In this document: one piece after another, positions 6,916 to 13,660 of the stretch
How positions within the stretch are numbered: position 1 is the first letter of the stretch
Layout: the number at the start of each line of letters is the position of its first letter
NCBI GenBank assembly: GCA_041685075.1
Contig: JAWLGN010000066.1
Coordinates: 1-21,077, forward strand
Reading direction: 5' to 3'
Origin: JAMCRM01 sp041685075
GTDB lineage: Bacteria; Acidobacteriota; Terriglobia; Bryobacterales; Bryobacteraceae
Length of the DNA: 21,077 bases
Position numbers and translations under genes: made by a program
Notes under the pieces: generated by a model
Databases searched by the model: none
Seen by the model: only the letters and a program-made list of their open reading frames with translations
What the model was told of the DNA's origin: nothing

Positions 6916-8001
6916 CTGCGACGCACCTTTCTCGGAACAGCTTCCGCGGCGGGCATGGCCGCGGCTGCCGCGGCGGCGGCGCCCGGCGCGGGCATCAAGC
7001 TGGGGTTCGATACCTATTCGATCAATGCCTGGCGATGGAAAGACATCCAGTACCTGGATTACGCCGCGAGCCTGAAGCTCGATACCGTGCAGCTCTCCAG
7101 CCTGAGCAACTACGAGAGCCTGGAGCCGGCGCACCTGGCGCGGGTGAAGGACCACGCCGCGCGGCTGGGGATCGAGATCGATGCCGGGGTGGGATGCATC
7201 TGTCCCTCGTCGGCCTCCTATAACCAGGCGGCCCAGGGCGATGCCGTGGAATACATGCTAAAAGGGCTGCGGGTGGCGCAGGCCGTGGGGTCGAAGGTCA
7301 TGCGCTGCTTCATGGGCAGCCGCGCCGACCGCCGCGGGGCCCTGCCGCTCGAAGCCCACATGGAGAACACCGTGAAGGTGTTCCGCGCGGTGCGCTCGCA
7401 GGCGCTCGACCTGGGCGTCAAGATCGCCATCGAGAATCACTCCGGCGACATGCAGGCGCGCGAGCTGCGCACCATCATCGAGGAGGCCGGCAAGGACTTC
7501 GTGGGCGCCTGCCTGGACTCCGGCAACCCCCTGTGGACCATCGAGGATCCCTTCGTGACGCTCGAGGTCCTGGCGCCCTACGTGTTGACCACCCATATCC
7601 GCGACACCGCCGTCTTCGAGCACCCGCGCGGCGCCGCCGTGCAGTGGGTAGCGCTGGGCGATGGCTCCATCGACCTGGTGCGGTTCACCGAACTCTACCG
7701 GCGGTACTTCCCGCACGCCCCCATGCAGCTCGAGATCATCACCGGACGCAAGCCCGACGTGGTGCCGTACCTGGAACCGGACTTCTGGGAGGCCTATCCC
7801 AAGATGCCGGCGTGGGAGTTGGCGCGCTTCGTCGCGCTGGCGCGAAGCGGGCGGCCGTTCATGGGCAGCATGCTGATGGCCGAAGGCCGGCCGGGGCCGG
7901 CGATCCGGGAAGCGCTCAAGGAACAACAGAAGATGGACCTCGAACGAAGCCTGGAGTACGCCATGAAAACCCTTGGTGTCGGGGTGAGGTGGAAGGCCTG
8001 A
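6913..8001 (+). CDS. Tat-exported sugar phosphate isomerase/epimerase-like TIM-barrel protein
   Basis: A 362-residue protein with a twin-arginine signal (LRRTFLG followed by an alanine-rich hydrophobic stretch, about residues 1-26). An AP-endonuclease-2/xylose-isomerase-like TIM barrel follows. Likely metal ligands are E174 (KIAIENHSGD), D202 (GACLDSGNP), H228 (LTTHIRD) and E274 (MQLEIITG), in the order expected for the family. Members isomerise, epimerise or eliminate sugars and related compounds. The Tat signal places this one in the periplasm, so the substrate is probably a free or keto sugar rather than a phosphate. The gene stands alone behind its own promoter and converges on the M67 gene 40 bp away. 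Confidence 0.88.
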   Translation: MLRRTFLGTASAAGMAAAAAAAAPGAGIKLGFDTYSINAWRWKDIQYLDYAASLKLDTVQLSSLSNYESLEPAHLARVKDHAARLGIEIDAGVGCICPSSASYNQAAQGDAVEYMLKGLRVAQAVGSKVMRCFMGSRADRRGALPLEAHMENTVKVFRAVRSQALDLGVKIAIENHSGDMQARELRTIIEEAGKDFVGACLDSGNPLWTIEDPFVTLEVLAPYVLTTHIRDTAVFEHPRGAAVQWVALGDGSIDLVRFTELYRRYFPHAPMQLEIITGRKPDVVPYLEPDFWEAYPKMPAWELARFVALARSGRPFMGSMLMAEGRPGPAIREALKEQQKMDLERSLEYAMKTLGVGVRWKA

Positions 8002-8041
8002 AGCGCGTGCCACGGTGAACTCGCCGAAGCGCCCGTTGACC

Positions 8042-8443
8042 TTATGCGCGTTCGATTTCGAGCGCCAGCGGGCTCCCGTCCGGCCAATAGGCCGCGGATT
8101 CGCCCGTACGCCCTGCGACGATCAGCCAGGGGTAGAGTGAACGCCGCAGCGCGCGTACGTCGGCCTCGCTGAGCGCCATGCAACCGCCCGGATGGCTGTG
8201 ATAAACGGCCACCAGCGCCAGGCGCGCCCGCCCGGCGAGGCCTTTCGCACGCCGTACTTCGATATCGGGAATCGCAAAAGCCCCCGGCAGGACAGCCGCG
8301 TTGAGCGTGGGAACGATCGCTTCGGCCGTGATTCCATCCCTCGACCGCCGGCCAAGAAGAAAGCCGCAGGCCTCCCGCGGGCGTGCGTTTCGCGCCGCGG
8401 CGGCAAGCTCTTCCGGGATGCATGCCCGGAGGCGGAGCACCAT
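8042..8443 (-). CDS. M67 family JAMM/MPN metallopeptidase
   Basis: A 133-residue protein from the ATG at 8443 (a GTG two codons upstream is possible; a G-rich SD-like stretch precedes both). It is a compact JAB/MPN domain. E24 lies in REACGFLLG, and the zinc motif HSHPGGCMALSEAD supplies H82, H84, S92 and D95, so the full JAMM signature H-x-H-x7-S-x2-D is intact. Such enzymes cleave isopeptide or C-terminal peptide bonds, for example from ubiquitin-like or sulfur-carrier proteins. No ubiquitin-like, E1-like or E2-like gene lies nearby, so its substrate is open. It is the last gene of a three-gene operon, 24 nt after the 334-residue gene. The natural inference is that it acts on one of those two products. 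Confidence 0.88.
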   Translation of the reverse strand: MVLRLRACIPEELAAAARNARPREACGFLLGRRSRDGITAEAIVPTLNAAVLPGAFAIPDIEVRRAKGLAGRARLALVAVYHSHPGGCMALSEADVRALRRSLYPWLIVAGRTGESAAYWPDGSPLALEIERA

Positions 8444-8473
8444 CTGCACCCCCCGCCGTGCCGGTTGCCCGCC

Positions 8474-9478
8474 TTACCTGGCGAAGGCGAAGGAGCCGTC
8501 GGCCGCCTGCAGTCTCGAGGCGCTGGCGACCGCCACGATTTCGCAGTCGTCGGGGTTTTCCGCGCAGGTGATGGCCAGGGTGATTCCGCTGAGCGCGGAA
8601 AGGACCAGGCTGACCACGTTGCAGATCTCCTCATCCAGGTCCTTGGCCTCGCAGACGATCGCAACGATGATGGCCGCCACCAGAAGCACGCCGATAATGA
8701 TCACCCCCACCCAAACCGGCTCGCCGCCGCTGTAGACGGCGAGGCCCGTGTCTTCGAGCTTGCGCACGTGGGCGGTCAGCCTTCGCTGCGCTCGCGTGAG
8801 CACGGCAAGAACGACGTCGAGCGGATCGACGCGCATCTCTTCGGTGTGGCCCGCGGCGCCGGTATCTCCGGGTACCACGTCGGAACGGTCGAACATCTCC
8901 GCGGCTGCATCAAAGTAGTTGTAGTACAACACATCGCCGATAGTGCCTCCGAGGAGCCGGCGGCGCTCGACGACGATGGGCCCGGCGCCCTCGCGGCGCA
9001 CAATGATTCGCCCCTCCTGCACTTCGACCGGCCGCGTCAACCGGGAGGCGGCTTCGGACAACCGCTGGATCGTCAATTGCGAAACGCCGGCCTGCCGAAA
9101 CCTCTCACGCGCCTTGGGATCTTCGATGAGCGCCTTCCAGTGATCGGCGAAGGACAGCGCACCCCGCTTCCCAATCTCCGCGGTCCAGTGGGTCATGGCT
9201 TCGTCGATAATGCCCGCGCTTTTGAGATGCTTCAGGATGCGCAGCGTGTTTCCAAACAAACTCCGGGCGCCCTTTTCCGCGCGCCGGGCGTTGGCGAGCA
9301 CTTCCCGCTCGAAGGCGGGCGACGGCCCGGACGCCTTCGCCTTCTGCTCGCGTGCTGCTTCGAGGAAGGTGAGATAGCTGGACAACTCCTCGATGATTCC
9401 GAGGCTCCGGGCGGCCTCCGCGCGCAGCCACTTCGCGTTCACCATCATGCGTTCCCGTTGCTGCGGGGACGTACTCAT
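8474..9478 (-). CDS. Uncharacterised 334-residue protein with C-terminal membrane hairpin
   Basis: I do not recognise a family. The N-terminal half (about 1-145) is mostly charged alpha helix (RLRAEAARSLGIIEELSSYLTFLEAA and similar; the whole N-terminal part is amphipathic). A short beta region follows (about 149-175, VEVQEGRIIVRREGAGPIVVERRR), then a helical linker to about 245. The C terminus has two hydrophobic segments (about 256-275 and 287-304), flanked by four cysteines (C276, C286, C305, C312) and acidic residues, then a polar tail. No signal peptide is seen, so this looks like a C-tail-anchored protein or a toxin-like precursor. The start is firm because a near-perfect SD AGGAGGT lies 8 nt upstream. 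It lies 30 nt after the 544-residue gene and 24 nt before the JAMM peptidase gene, so the three are surely one transcript. Confidence 0.75.
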   Translation of the reverse strand: MSTSPQQRERMMVNAKWLRAEAARSLGIIEELSSYLTFLEAAREQKAKASGPSPAFEREVLANARRAEKGARSLFGNTLRILKHLKSAGIIDEAMTHWTAEIGKRGALSFADHWKALIEDPKARERFRQAGVSQLTIQRLSEAASRLTRPVEVQEGRIIVRREGAGPIVVERRRLLGGTIGDVLYYNYFDAAAEMFDRSDVVPGDTGAAGHTEEMRVDPLDVVLAVLTRAQRRLTAHVRKLEDTGLAVYSGGEPVWVGVIIIGVLLVAAIIVAIVCEAKDLDEEICNVVSLVLSALSGITLAITCAENPDDCEIVAVASASRLQAADGSFAFAR

Positions 9479-9508
9479 AGGGACTTACCTCCTCACCTTC
9501 ACCGGGAC

Positions 9509-11143
9509 TCAGAACGACAACCGCGCCCGCACGAACAGCGCCTGGAGCGGGGCGGAAATCGCGCCCTCCATCTCGGTCAAACGAATCACCTCGCCCGCAG
9601 GCCGGTCGAGCGGCTCGAGCACCCGCGCCACGAGATCCTCGAAGAATTGCTGCGCCGGGCCGCGAGGAAGCGGCGGAACGCCGCCGAAAGGGTAGATCCG
9701 CAGCACGTAAGGCTTCACGTCTGGAGCCGCGTAGCTGCCCAGGTCCTGAATCCTCTGGTTGTGCTCGTTCCAGGCCTCGAGCAGCGTGGTCTCCCCGCTC
9801 CCGGAAATCCGGATGGCGTCGGGGAGATCGACCGTGGTGACGTCGAACAGAATGTCGGCGACATCGAGCAGGCGATACTGAATGCGCCCGCTGCCGTGGA
9901 CGATCACGCCGGGGTCGTTTGAAAGCTCCATGTCGAGCGGTATGGTGGCGGTAAACCCGGCCGGCAGCGGCACGCGTCCTACGCGAACCCCGATGGCCGC
10001 GCGCACGATGGACTCCGAGAGGTAGTAGCCGAAGTTCCTGTCGTCCACAAAAGCCCGCACCATCGTGGTGTCGCCCGTCGCGTTGCCGGGACCCGTATTC
10101 AAGCAGAGGCTGAGCACGCGGCGAAAGGGCCGGTTGCCGAACCCGGTGGTGTGAGTAACCCGGAAGGACTGCAGGCCGGCCAGTTGCTCGCCCTGCTGGA
10201 GGATGCCGCCGAGAGCCGTGCGGGGCGTGATGTTCAGGTCCGTGCGCGCAAAGATCAGGGCGAGCGATTGCTGGATGCCATCGGTGAGCTGAGTGCCGAC
10301 CTGGTCGTTGAGCAGGGTCTGGAAGAGCGGGTCGCCGGAGGAACGTGTCTGGATATCCGTGCCGGTGAAGTCGAGGCTCGCCCACGCCTGGTACTGCTGC
10401 GGCGAGGTGTTTACGCGAACGCTTGCCGAGGTCTCGGCGGTGCCCTGCGTCAGCAGGACGAAGCGCAGGGTCGTGCCGGCGGAGGGCGTACCGGGCGTGG
10501 TCGTCACCGGCACTCCGACGGTGCCCGTACCCGTCCCGCCGCCGCTCGCGCCCGGAGTGAAGCCGACGTTCACCACGGGAGGGCCCACCGTGAAACCGCC
10601 GCCGGCGCCGGGCGCGGGTTCAGGCACCCCTACTTCGAGGCTCACCACCCAGTCGACGCCCGCATCGGATCCTCCGCCACCGAACGGGGCCAACTGAATG
10701 GCCGGGCTGTGGGACGTAATGCGAAGCGCGAGCGGGCTGGGCAGCTCCGTCACCTGAAGATTCGTGGCGCCGCCTGTCCCTCCCCCGATGATCACGATCG
10801 GTGGGCCGCTGCCTGCTCCCCCGGTGGCCCCTTGCCCGCCGCCCTGCATGGCCTGCAAGGCCGCCTGAATACGCATCAGGATCTCTTGCTTCGTCTCAGG
10901 GCTCAGGTTGCCGGTATCGTAGCTGATAATGGTGTACGCGCTGCGGCCCAGCAGGCGCCCCAGATAATCGCCCAGCAGAGGCGTAGTGAACTGGAAGATC
11001 GCATCGAAGCCGGCGGGGATCTCCGAGAGTGGCGGTACGGGAGTGGCCGTTTCGAAAACGGCGGGCGTTTCCTGCAGGGCCGGTCCGGCGACGAGGGGAT
11101 GGTCGAGCGTCGTGGTCACGCTGGGACGCACGCGAAAAGCCAT
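9509..11143 (-). CDS. Uncharacterised 544-residue Gly-rich beta protein (TULIP-like?)
   Basis: I do not recognise a family. The ATG at 11143 has a strong SD AGGGAGGT 7 nt upstream; an ATG 10 codons earlier lacks this support. No signal peptide is seen. Two similar halves seem to exist. One starts at about 46 (FDAIFQFTTPLLGDYLGRLLG) and one at about 370 (NFGYYLSESIVRAAIGVRV), each a strand followed by an amphipathic helix and then alternating hydrophobic strands. Glycine-rich linkers lie at about 100-126, 155-162 and 179-212. The C terminus (MEGAISAPLQALFVRARLSF) is strand-like. This pattern recalls bacterial TULIP (BPI-like) lipid-binding modules, but that is an inference at low confidence. 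It is the first gene of the operon with the 334-residue protein and the JAMM peptidase. Confidence 0.75.
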   Translation of the reverse strand: MAFRVRPSVTTTLDHPLVAGPALQETPAVFETATPVPPLSEIPAGFDAIFQFTTPLLGDYLGRLLGRSAYTIISYDTGNLSPETKQEILMRIQAALQAMQGGGQGATGGAGSGPPIVIIGGGTGGATNLQVTELPSPLALRITSHSPAIQLAPFGGGGSDAGVDWVVSLEVGVPEPAPGAGGGFTVGPPVVNVGFTPGASGGGTGTGTVGVPVTTTPGTPSAGTTLRFVLLTQGTAETSASVRVNTSPQQYQAWASLDFTGTDIQTRSSGDPLFQTLLNDQVGTQLTDGIQQSLALIFARTDLNITPRTALGGILQQGEQLAGLQSFRVTHTTGFGNRPFRRVLSLCLNTGPGNATGDTTMVRAFVDDRNFGYYLSESIVRAAIGVRVGRVPLPAGFTATIPLDMELSNDPGVIVHGSGRIQYRLLDVADILFDVTTVDLPDAIRISGSGETTLLEAWNEHNQRIQDLGSYAAPDVKPYVLRIYPFGGVPPLPRGPAQQFFEDLVARVLEPLDRPAGEVIRLTEMEGAISAPLQALFVRARLSF

Positions 11144-11238
11144 GGTGGTCACCTCCCTGGCTGCACAATGCATAACGGCGGCTCAGAAGGCGTGCCCTCT
11201 TGACCGCCGGCTCGCGTTGGGCCTCGCGGCGCGTTTCA

Positions 11239-11284
11239 GTATACATCCAGCGGGCCGCCCTGCGGACCTGCAAGTTGTAACTTG
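11239..11284 (-). promoter_or_regulatory. Candidate control region of the three-gene JAMM operon
   Basis: The 159-nt gap between the sulfatase stop and the 544-residue gene holds a good -10 TATACT (minus strand, 11244-11239), about 95 nt upstream of the ATG, but no convincing -35. About 26 nt further upstream is the near-perfect palindrome CAAGTTGTAACTTG (11271-11284), a possible operator. Nothing else is evident in this gap. Confidence 0.35.
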
Positions 11285-11302
11285 TGGAGTGCGGTAATCG
11301 CC

Positions 11303-12721
11303 CTACCGGAAACCTCCGGGGTAGCCCGTGGCTTCCATCTCCTGCTTCAGCAGGCCGCGCATTCTGGCCAGCAGACTCGCGTGCGCCGGATCGTGTGCCA
11401 GGTTGCGCATCTCCAGCGGATCGCGCTCCAGGTCGTAGAGTTCCTCGTAGGGCAGCTCGCCCTGCATCGGGTAGGCCGGGTCCGTATTCCCCACGTCGGG
11501 ATACCGGATGTACTTGTGGGTGCGGGTGCGGATGCCGAACTGCGTGGGGTCGAACGGATAGGGCCGATCCCAGTGGTATTCGTACATCCAGTGATCGCGG
11601 CCGCGCGGGTCGCGCCCTTCGAGCGCCGGCTTCCACGACCGCCCCTGCATGTGCGCCGGAACCGGGATGCCGGCGAAATCCAGCATCGTAGGGGCCAGGT
11701 CGATGTTCAGCACCATCTGCTCGTAGCTGCTCCCCGGCTTCACCAGCCGCGGATAGCGCACCAGGAACGGCACCCGGATGGAGTCCTCGTACATGGCGCG
11801 CTTGTCGTTCAAGCCGTGCTCGCCGGCGAAAAAGCCGTTATCGCTCGAGTAGACCACCACGGTGTCGTCCAGCTCGCCTGTCTTTTCCAGTTGCGCCAGA
11901 AGCTGCCCCACGCTGTTGTCCACCGAAACCAGGCAGGCCGCGATCCTGCGCTGCAGTTGGCTGTAGTTGTACTTCTCGAGCAGCCCCTCCAGGCCGTGCC
12001 ACGACTTGCGACGCGCCTTCAAGTAAGACGGCCGCCCCTCGTAGGTGTCGTCCCACGTCCGCGGCAGCGGCATGTACTCGTCCTTGAACAGCTCCAGGTA
12101 TTTGGGATCGGGATCGAACGGGCCGTGCACCGCCTTGTGTCCCACGAACATGGCGAACGGCTTCGCGCGGTCGCGCTGCTTCAGATATTCGAGCGCGTAA
12201 TCGGTGATGCGGTCTGTGATGTAGCCTTCCGAGCGCACCGGCGTCCCGTTCACAATGAAGCGGTTGTTGAAGTAGGATCCCTGGCCCGGGAAGCTGGCCA
12301 CGTAGTCGCAGCCGCGGTCCTTCTCCAGGAAGTTGGGGATATGCACCTTCCCGACGTAGGCGGTGCCGTAGCCCGCCTCTCGCAGGTACTGGAAGACCAC
12401 CGGCACGTCGTCGCGGAGCACGCTGGCCCGGGTGTTCTCGGCCACGCCGGTGCGGTGCGGGTAGCAGCCCGTGAGGTACGACGAGCGGCTGGGCGAGCAC
12501 AGCGAGGTGGTGACGAAGGCGTTGCGAAAGTTGGCGCCCTGCCGCACGAGCCGGTCCAGGTGCGGCGTGCGCAGCCAGGGCTGCCGCCCCAAGGCGCCGA
12601 CGGCATCCCAGCGCTGGTCGTCCGTGTAGATGAACAGAAAGTTCGGACGCTTCGCGGGCGCTGCGGCGGCGCGCCCGGCAAGGGCTACGGGAGCCATGCG
12701 GAGGAAATCGCGGCGTTCCAT
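11303..12721 (-). CDS. Tat-exported type I sulfatase
   Basis: A 472-residue sulfatase of the alkaline phosphatase superfamily. It has a twin-arginine signal ERRDFLRM (about 1-20), then NFLFIYTDDQRWDAVG with metal ligands D34 and D35. The formylglycine motif LCSPSRSSYLTG carries C75 and R79. Later come GHKAVHGPFDP, and VVYSSDNGFFAGEHGLNDKRAMYEDSIRVPFLVRYP with the Asp-Asn metal pair. The motif C-S-P-S-R fits both FGE and anSME maturation; no maturase gene is nearby. It should remove sulfate from a carbohydrate or similar ester in the periplasm. It is the last gene of the sugar operon, 50 nt after the TIM-barrel gene, and also has its own predicted leaderless promoter. The frame is open far upstream into the neighbouring gene; the ATG at 12721 is chosen for the Tat signal and promoter spacing. 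Confidence 0.92.
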   Translation of the reverse strand: MERRDFLRMAPVALAGRAAAAPAKRPNFLFIYTDDQRWDAVGALGRQPWLRTPHLDRLVRQGANFRNAFVTTSLCSPSRSSYLTGCYPHRTGVAENTRASVLRDDVPVVFQYLREAGYGTAYVGKVHIPNFLEKDRGCDYVASFPGQGSYFNNRFIVNGTPVRSEGYITDRITDYALEYLKQRDRAKPFAMFVGHKAVHGPFDPDPKYLELFKDEYMPLPRTWDDTYEGRPSYLKARRKSWHGLEGLLEKYNYSQLQRRIAACLVSVDNSVGQLLAQLEKTGELDDTVVVYSSDNGFFAGEHGLNDKRAMYEDSIRVPFLVRYPRLVKPGSSYEQMVLNIDLAPTMLDFAGIPVPAHMQGRSWKPALEGRDPRGRDHWMYEYHWDRPYPFDPTQFGIRTRTHKYIRYPDVGNTDPAYPMQGELPYEELYDLERDPLEMRNLAHDPAHASLLARMRGLLKQEMEATGYPGGFR

Positions 12722-12737
12722 AGGCGTCACGGTATCA
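12719..12737 (-). promoter_or_regulatory. Extended -10 promoter, predicted leaderless sulfatase mRNA
   Basis: On the minus strand TGATACCGT (12737-12729) is followed by GACGCCT (7 nt) and the sulfatase ATG at 12721. No SD is present. The element is degenerate but has exactly the spacing seen at four other genes, which suggests an internal promoter in the operon. Confidence 0.4.
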
Positions 12738-12771
12738 CACCAGCGCCCGGCGAACCGCACAGGCCGCCCTG

Positions 12772-13647
12772 CTAGGCGTATGCTTTCGCGAGCTGGGCCT
12801 TCACTACCGAGAAGTCCTGCGCGATGGCCTTCACCGGGTCGGGGGTGTGATACTCCATGTGCAGCGAGATCACGTTCCGGAAGTTGGCCGCGGCCAGCAT
12901 AGCGAAGCACTCCGGCAACTTCACCAGCCCCTCGCCCAGGGGGCAGGTGCGGCGCGCCCACGCGCCATCCACCTTCTCCCACAGATAGTCCTTCACCGCC
13001 ACCAGTTTCAGGCGCGGCAGCGCCAGGCGCAGCCCAATCTGCCAACCGCCCACGCTGCCTTCCGACGATGCGTGGGCGAAGTCGTAGTAGTGCCCGATCC
13101 ACTTCGCATCCAGGCCGGCGATGATGCTGTCGGAGTCCCAGAGGGAGTGCCCCACGTAGTTGCCGGAGTGGTTGTGCCAGGCCGCCTCGATGCCGTACTC
13201 CCGGGCGAGTTCCGCCAGTCCCCGCGCCTCCTCCCGCGCCTTCGCCAGCGCCGCGCGCACGTCGCCGCCGCGGGGATAGCGCCAGTACCCCAGCTTGAAG
13301 TACCGCACCTTGAGCCGCGCCGCGGTGGAAAGAATGCTGCGCGCCGAGGGGTCCGCCGGCGAGGTCAGCGCAGTAGTGATCATGGGGAGGCTCAACCCGT
13401 GCTTCTGAAGCGCCTCGTGCGCCGCGGGCAGATCGCGCTCGACACGCTGCGGCAGCACGTGCCCGTTGGGACGCACCGTCAGGTCGATCCCGTCGAAGCC
13501 CACCCTCTTGGCCATGCGGCCGAGTTCTTCGTAGCCCATCGACTGCACGGGTTTTGAAAACAGCACGACCAGCGGCCGTTGCTTCGCGGCGGCCAGCGCC
13601 GGCGCTCCCGCGGCCACGGCCAGCAGCTCTCTTCTGGTCAGGTTCAT
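12772..13647 (-). CDS. Exported sugar phosphate isomerase/epimerase-like TIM-barrel protein
   Basis: A 291-residue protein with a twin-arginine-type signal (TRRELLAVAAGAPALAAA, about 4-21) and an AP-endonuclease-2-like TIM barrel. Residues likely to line the metal site are H158/H160 (AAWHNHSGNYVG), D189 (YYDFAHA), K219/D220 (VAVKDYLW) and E265 (LHMEYH). The HNHSGN variant replaces the glutamate of the classical E-N-H motif seen in the protein at 6913-8001, so the two paralogues probably differ in substrate or chemistry. An SD AGGGAG precedes the ATG by 7 nt and sits at the end of the enolase-family gene 13 nt upstream. It belongs to the Gfo/Idh-enolase-isomerase-sulfatase operon and likely acts on the product of one of its neighbours. 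Confidence 0.88.
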   Translation of the reverse strand: MNLTRRELLAVAAGAPALAAAKQRPLVVLFSKPVQSMGYEELGRMAKRVGFDGIDLTVRPNGHVLPQRVERDLPAAHEALQKHGLSLPMITTALTSPADPSARSILSTAARLKVRYFKLGYWRYPRGGDVRAALAKAREEARGLAELAREYGIEAAWHNHSGNYVGHSLWDSDSIIAGLDAKWIGHYYDFAHASSEGSVGGWQIGLRLALPRLKLVAVKDYLWEKVDGAWARRTCPLGEGLVKLPECFAMLAAANFRNVISLHMEYHTPDPVKAIAQDFSVVKAQLAKAYA

Positions 13648-13660
13648 GGTTCGACTCCCT

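Noticed and set aside
8002..8041. Terminator between the convergent TIM-barrel and JAMM genes
   Set aside because: The 40-bp gap has no clear stem-loop with a T-run.
8042..8443. JAMM peptidase as part of a ubiquitin-like (Bil or CBASS-type) antiphage operon
   Set aside because: No E1, E2, ubiquitin-like or nucleotidyltransferase gene is nearby, and neither partner protein ends in a Gly-Gly motif.
8192..9922. A 576-codon plus-strand frame across the JAMM operon
   Set aside because: It is antisense to three minus-strand genes with strong SDs and a complete JAMM motif. The translation is low-complexity and motif-free.
11282..12775. A 497-codon plus-strand frame over the sulfatase gene
   Set aside because: It is an antisense shadow; the sulfatase motifs are unambiguous on the minus strand.
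12722..13102. A longer N terminus for the sulfatase
   Set aside because: The extension overlaps the TIM-barrel gene and would bury the Tat signal. The ATG at 12721 fits both signal and promoter.
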